From: Herbidospora mongoliensis
Lineage (GTDB): Bacteria > Actinomycetota > Actinomycetes > Streptosporangiales > Streptosporangiaceae
Assembly (NCBI RefSeq): GCF_001570545.1
Contig: NZ_BBXD01000012.1
Location: 399,194-463,193 of the forward strand
Reading direction: 5' to 3'
DNA: 64,000 nucleotides
The position numbers and the translations under genes were made by a program. Numbering within the stretch: the first letter of the stretch is position 1; each line of letters begins with the position of its first letter. The notes below the pieces were generated by a model, which was not told the DNA's origin, made no database searches, and saw nothing but the letters and a program-made list of their open reading frames with translations. Positions 63,506 to 64,000 of the stretch are shown one piece after another.

Positions 63506-64000
63506 CAGTGTTCCTCCGGGAGGTGGAAGGCGGTGACGGGGGTGGACCGGCCCTTGACGAGGCGCGGTCCGAGGGGGATCCAGGGCGGCCCGGCGGGCAG
63601 CGCGTCCAAAGTGCTGGCGGCGGCGACGGTGCCGGAAGGCCGGGCCAGGTCCTGCATCCGCGCCGCCAGGTTCACCGTGTCGCCGACCAGCGTGTATTCG
63701 ACCCGTTCCTCGCTGCCGAGCAGCGCGGCGGCGACCTCGCCCGTGCACAGCCCGATGCCGAGCGTGAACGGCGTCCTCCACTCGGTGTTGAGCAGCCGTT
63801 GGCGGGCGTGCATCTGGCGGGCCGCCGCGATCCCCGAGGCGGCGTGGCCGGGGCGCGGGTCGGGGGCGCCGAAGACGGCCATCACGGCGTCGCCGACGTA
63901 CTGCATCACGGTGCCGCCCTCGCGGAGGATGGCCGCGTTCATGGCCCGCCGGTGGGAGTTGAGCTGCCCGGCCAGCACGGCCGGGTCGGTGTGCTCGGCG
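63505..64000 (-). CDS. Class III adenylate/guanylate cyclase, N-terminus cut by window edge
   Basis: The last 164 residues of a cyclase catalytic domain are visible, running off base 64000. Motifs are MQYVGDAVMAVFGAP (metal-binding Asp), LGIGLCTGEVAAALLG and EYTLVGDTVNLAARMQDLA (transition-state Asn and Arg). It should make cAMP or cGMP if the missing part is intact. It heads an operon with the ABC ATPase and three permeases. The upstream domain content is unknown. Confidence 0.88.
   Translation of the reverse strand, partial: AEHTDPAVLAGQLNSHRRAMNAAILREGGTVMQYVGDAVMAVFGAPDPRPGHAASGIAAARQMHARQRLLNTEWRTPFTLGIGLCTGEVAAALLGSEERVEYTLVGDTVNLAARMQDLARPSGTVAAASTLDALPAGPPWIPLGPRLVKGRSTPVTAFHLPEEH

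Overview
The window is about 70% GC DNA from a filamentous, high-GC actinomycete. A Streptosporangiaceae-like relative is my best guess from gene content alone: a WhiJ-type XRE/DUF397 locus, NarL-type two-component systems, a Ser/Thr kinase, and acyl-ACP desaturase and DUF6421 homologues. It reads as chromosomal. I see no tRNA, rRNA, IS element, prophage or CRISPR array. About 60 genes lie in short, tightly overlapped operons on both strands.

Region 1 (1-14.3 kb) is carbohydrate uptake and catabolism. It opens with a truncated ABC ATPase and an SDR epimerase. An L-fuconate dehydratase gene (fucD) follows, then a GntR/FadR regulator. Next is a binding protein/ATPase/permease sugar ABC operon on the minus strand, and a second GntR paralogue facing it. 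A ROK repressor then diverges from a second sugar importer of the GguA/GguB/ChvE type. Each promoter region has a recognisable palindrome.

Region 2 (14.3-21.7 kb) holds an M20 amidohydrolase, small membrane proteins and a lysine/beta-lysine degradation cluster. This is kce, divergent from kdd-kamD-kamE-kal, whose four genes overlap by 4 nt at each junction. The aminomutase needs adenosylcobalamin. A cobalamin-riboswitch-controlled btuFCD uptake operon lies 17 kb away (38.4-41.4 kb).

Region 3 (21.7-38.3 kb) is mixed. It contains an acyl-ACP desaturase behind two tandem operators, a DUF1349 protein, a penicillin-acylase-family hydrolase, RidA, an HSL-type esterase and an AraC regulator divergent from an ABM monooxygenase. 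Further on are a 791-residue helicase-associated protein, the ATPase/XRE/DUF397 locus, a histidine phosphatase, a Gfo/Idh/MocA oxidoreductase, an acyltransferase-3 and a NarL-type two-component pair.

Region 4 (38.3-55.6 kb) holds btuFCD and then a Ser/Thr kinase fused by ATGA overlap to a membrane pseudoprotease/zinc-ribbon protein. A second two-component pair follows. A cassette of DUF6421 (with an extra N-terminal domain), an SDR and a threonine-aldolase-like PLP enzyme comes next. The region ends with two response regulators convergent with a FAD oxidoreductase and a GAF histidine kinase.

Region 5 (55.6-64 kb) is one minus-strand operon: an adenylate/guanylate cyclase (cut by the window end), an ABC ATPase and three large FtsX-type permeases. 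Two tiny coupled frames resemble leftover permease C-termini.

The items I find most worth following are the DUF6421 cassette, the pseudoprotease-kinase pair, the FtsX tails, and the operator architecture around the sugar and desaturase genes.
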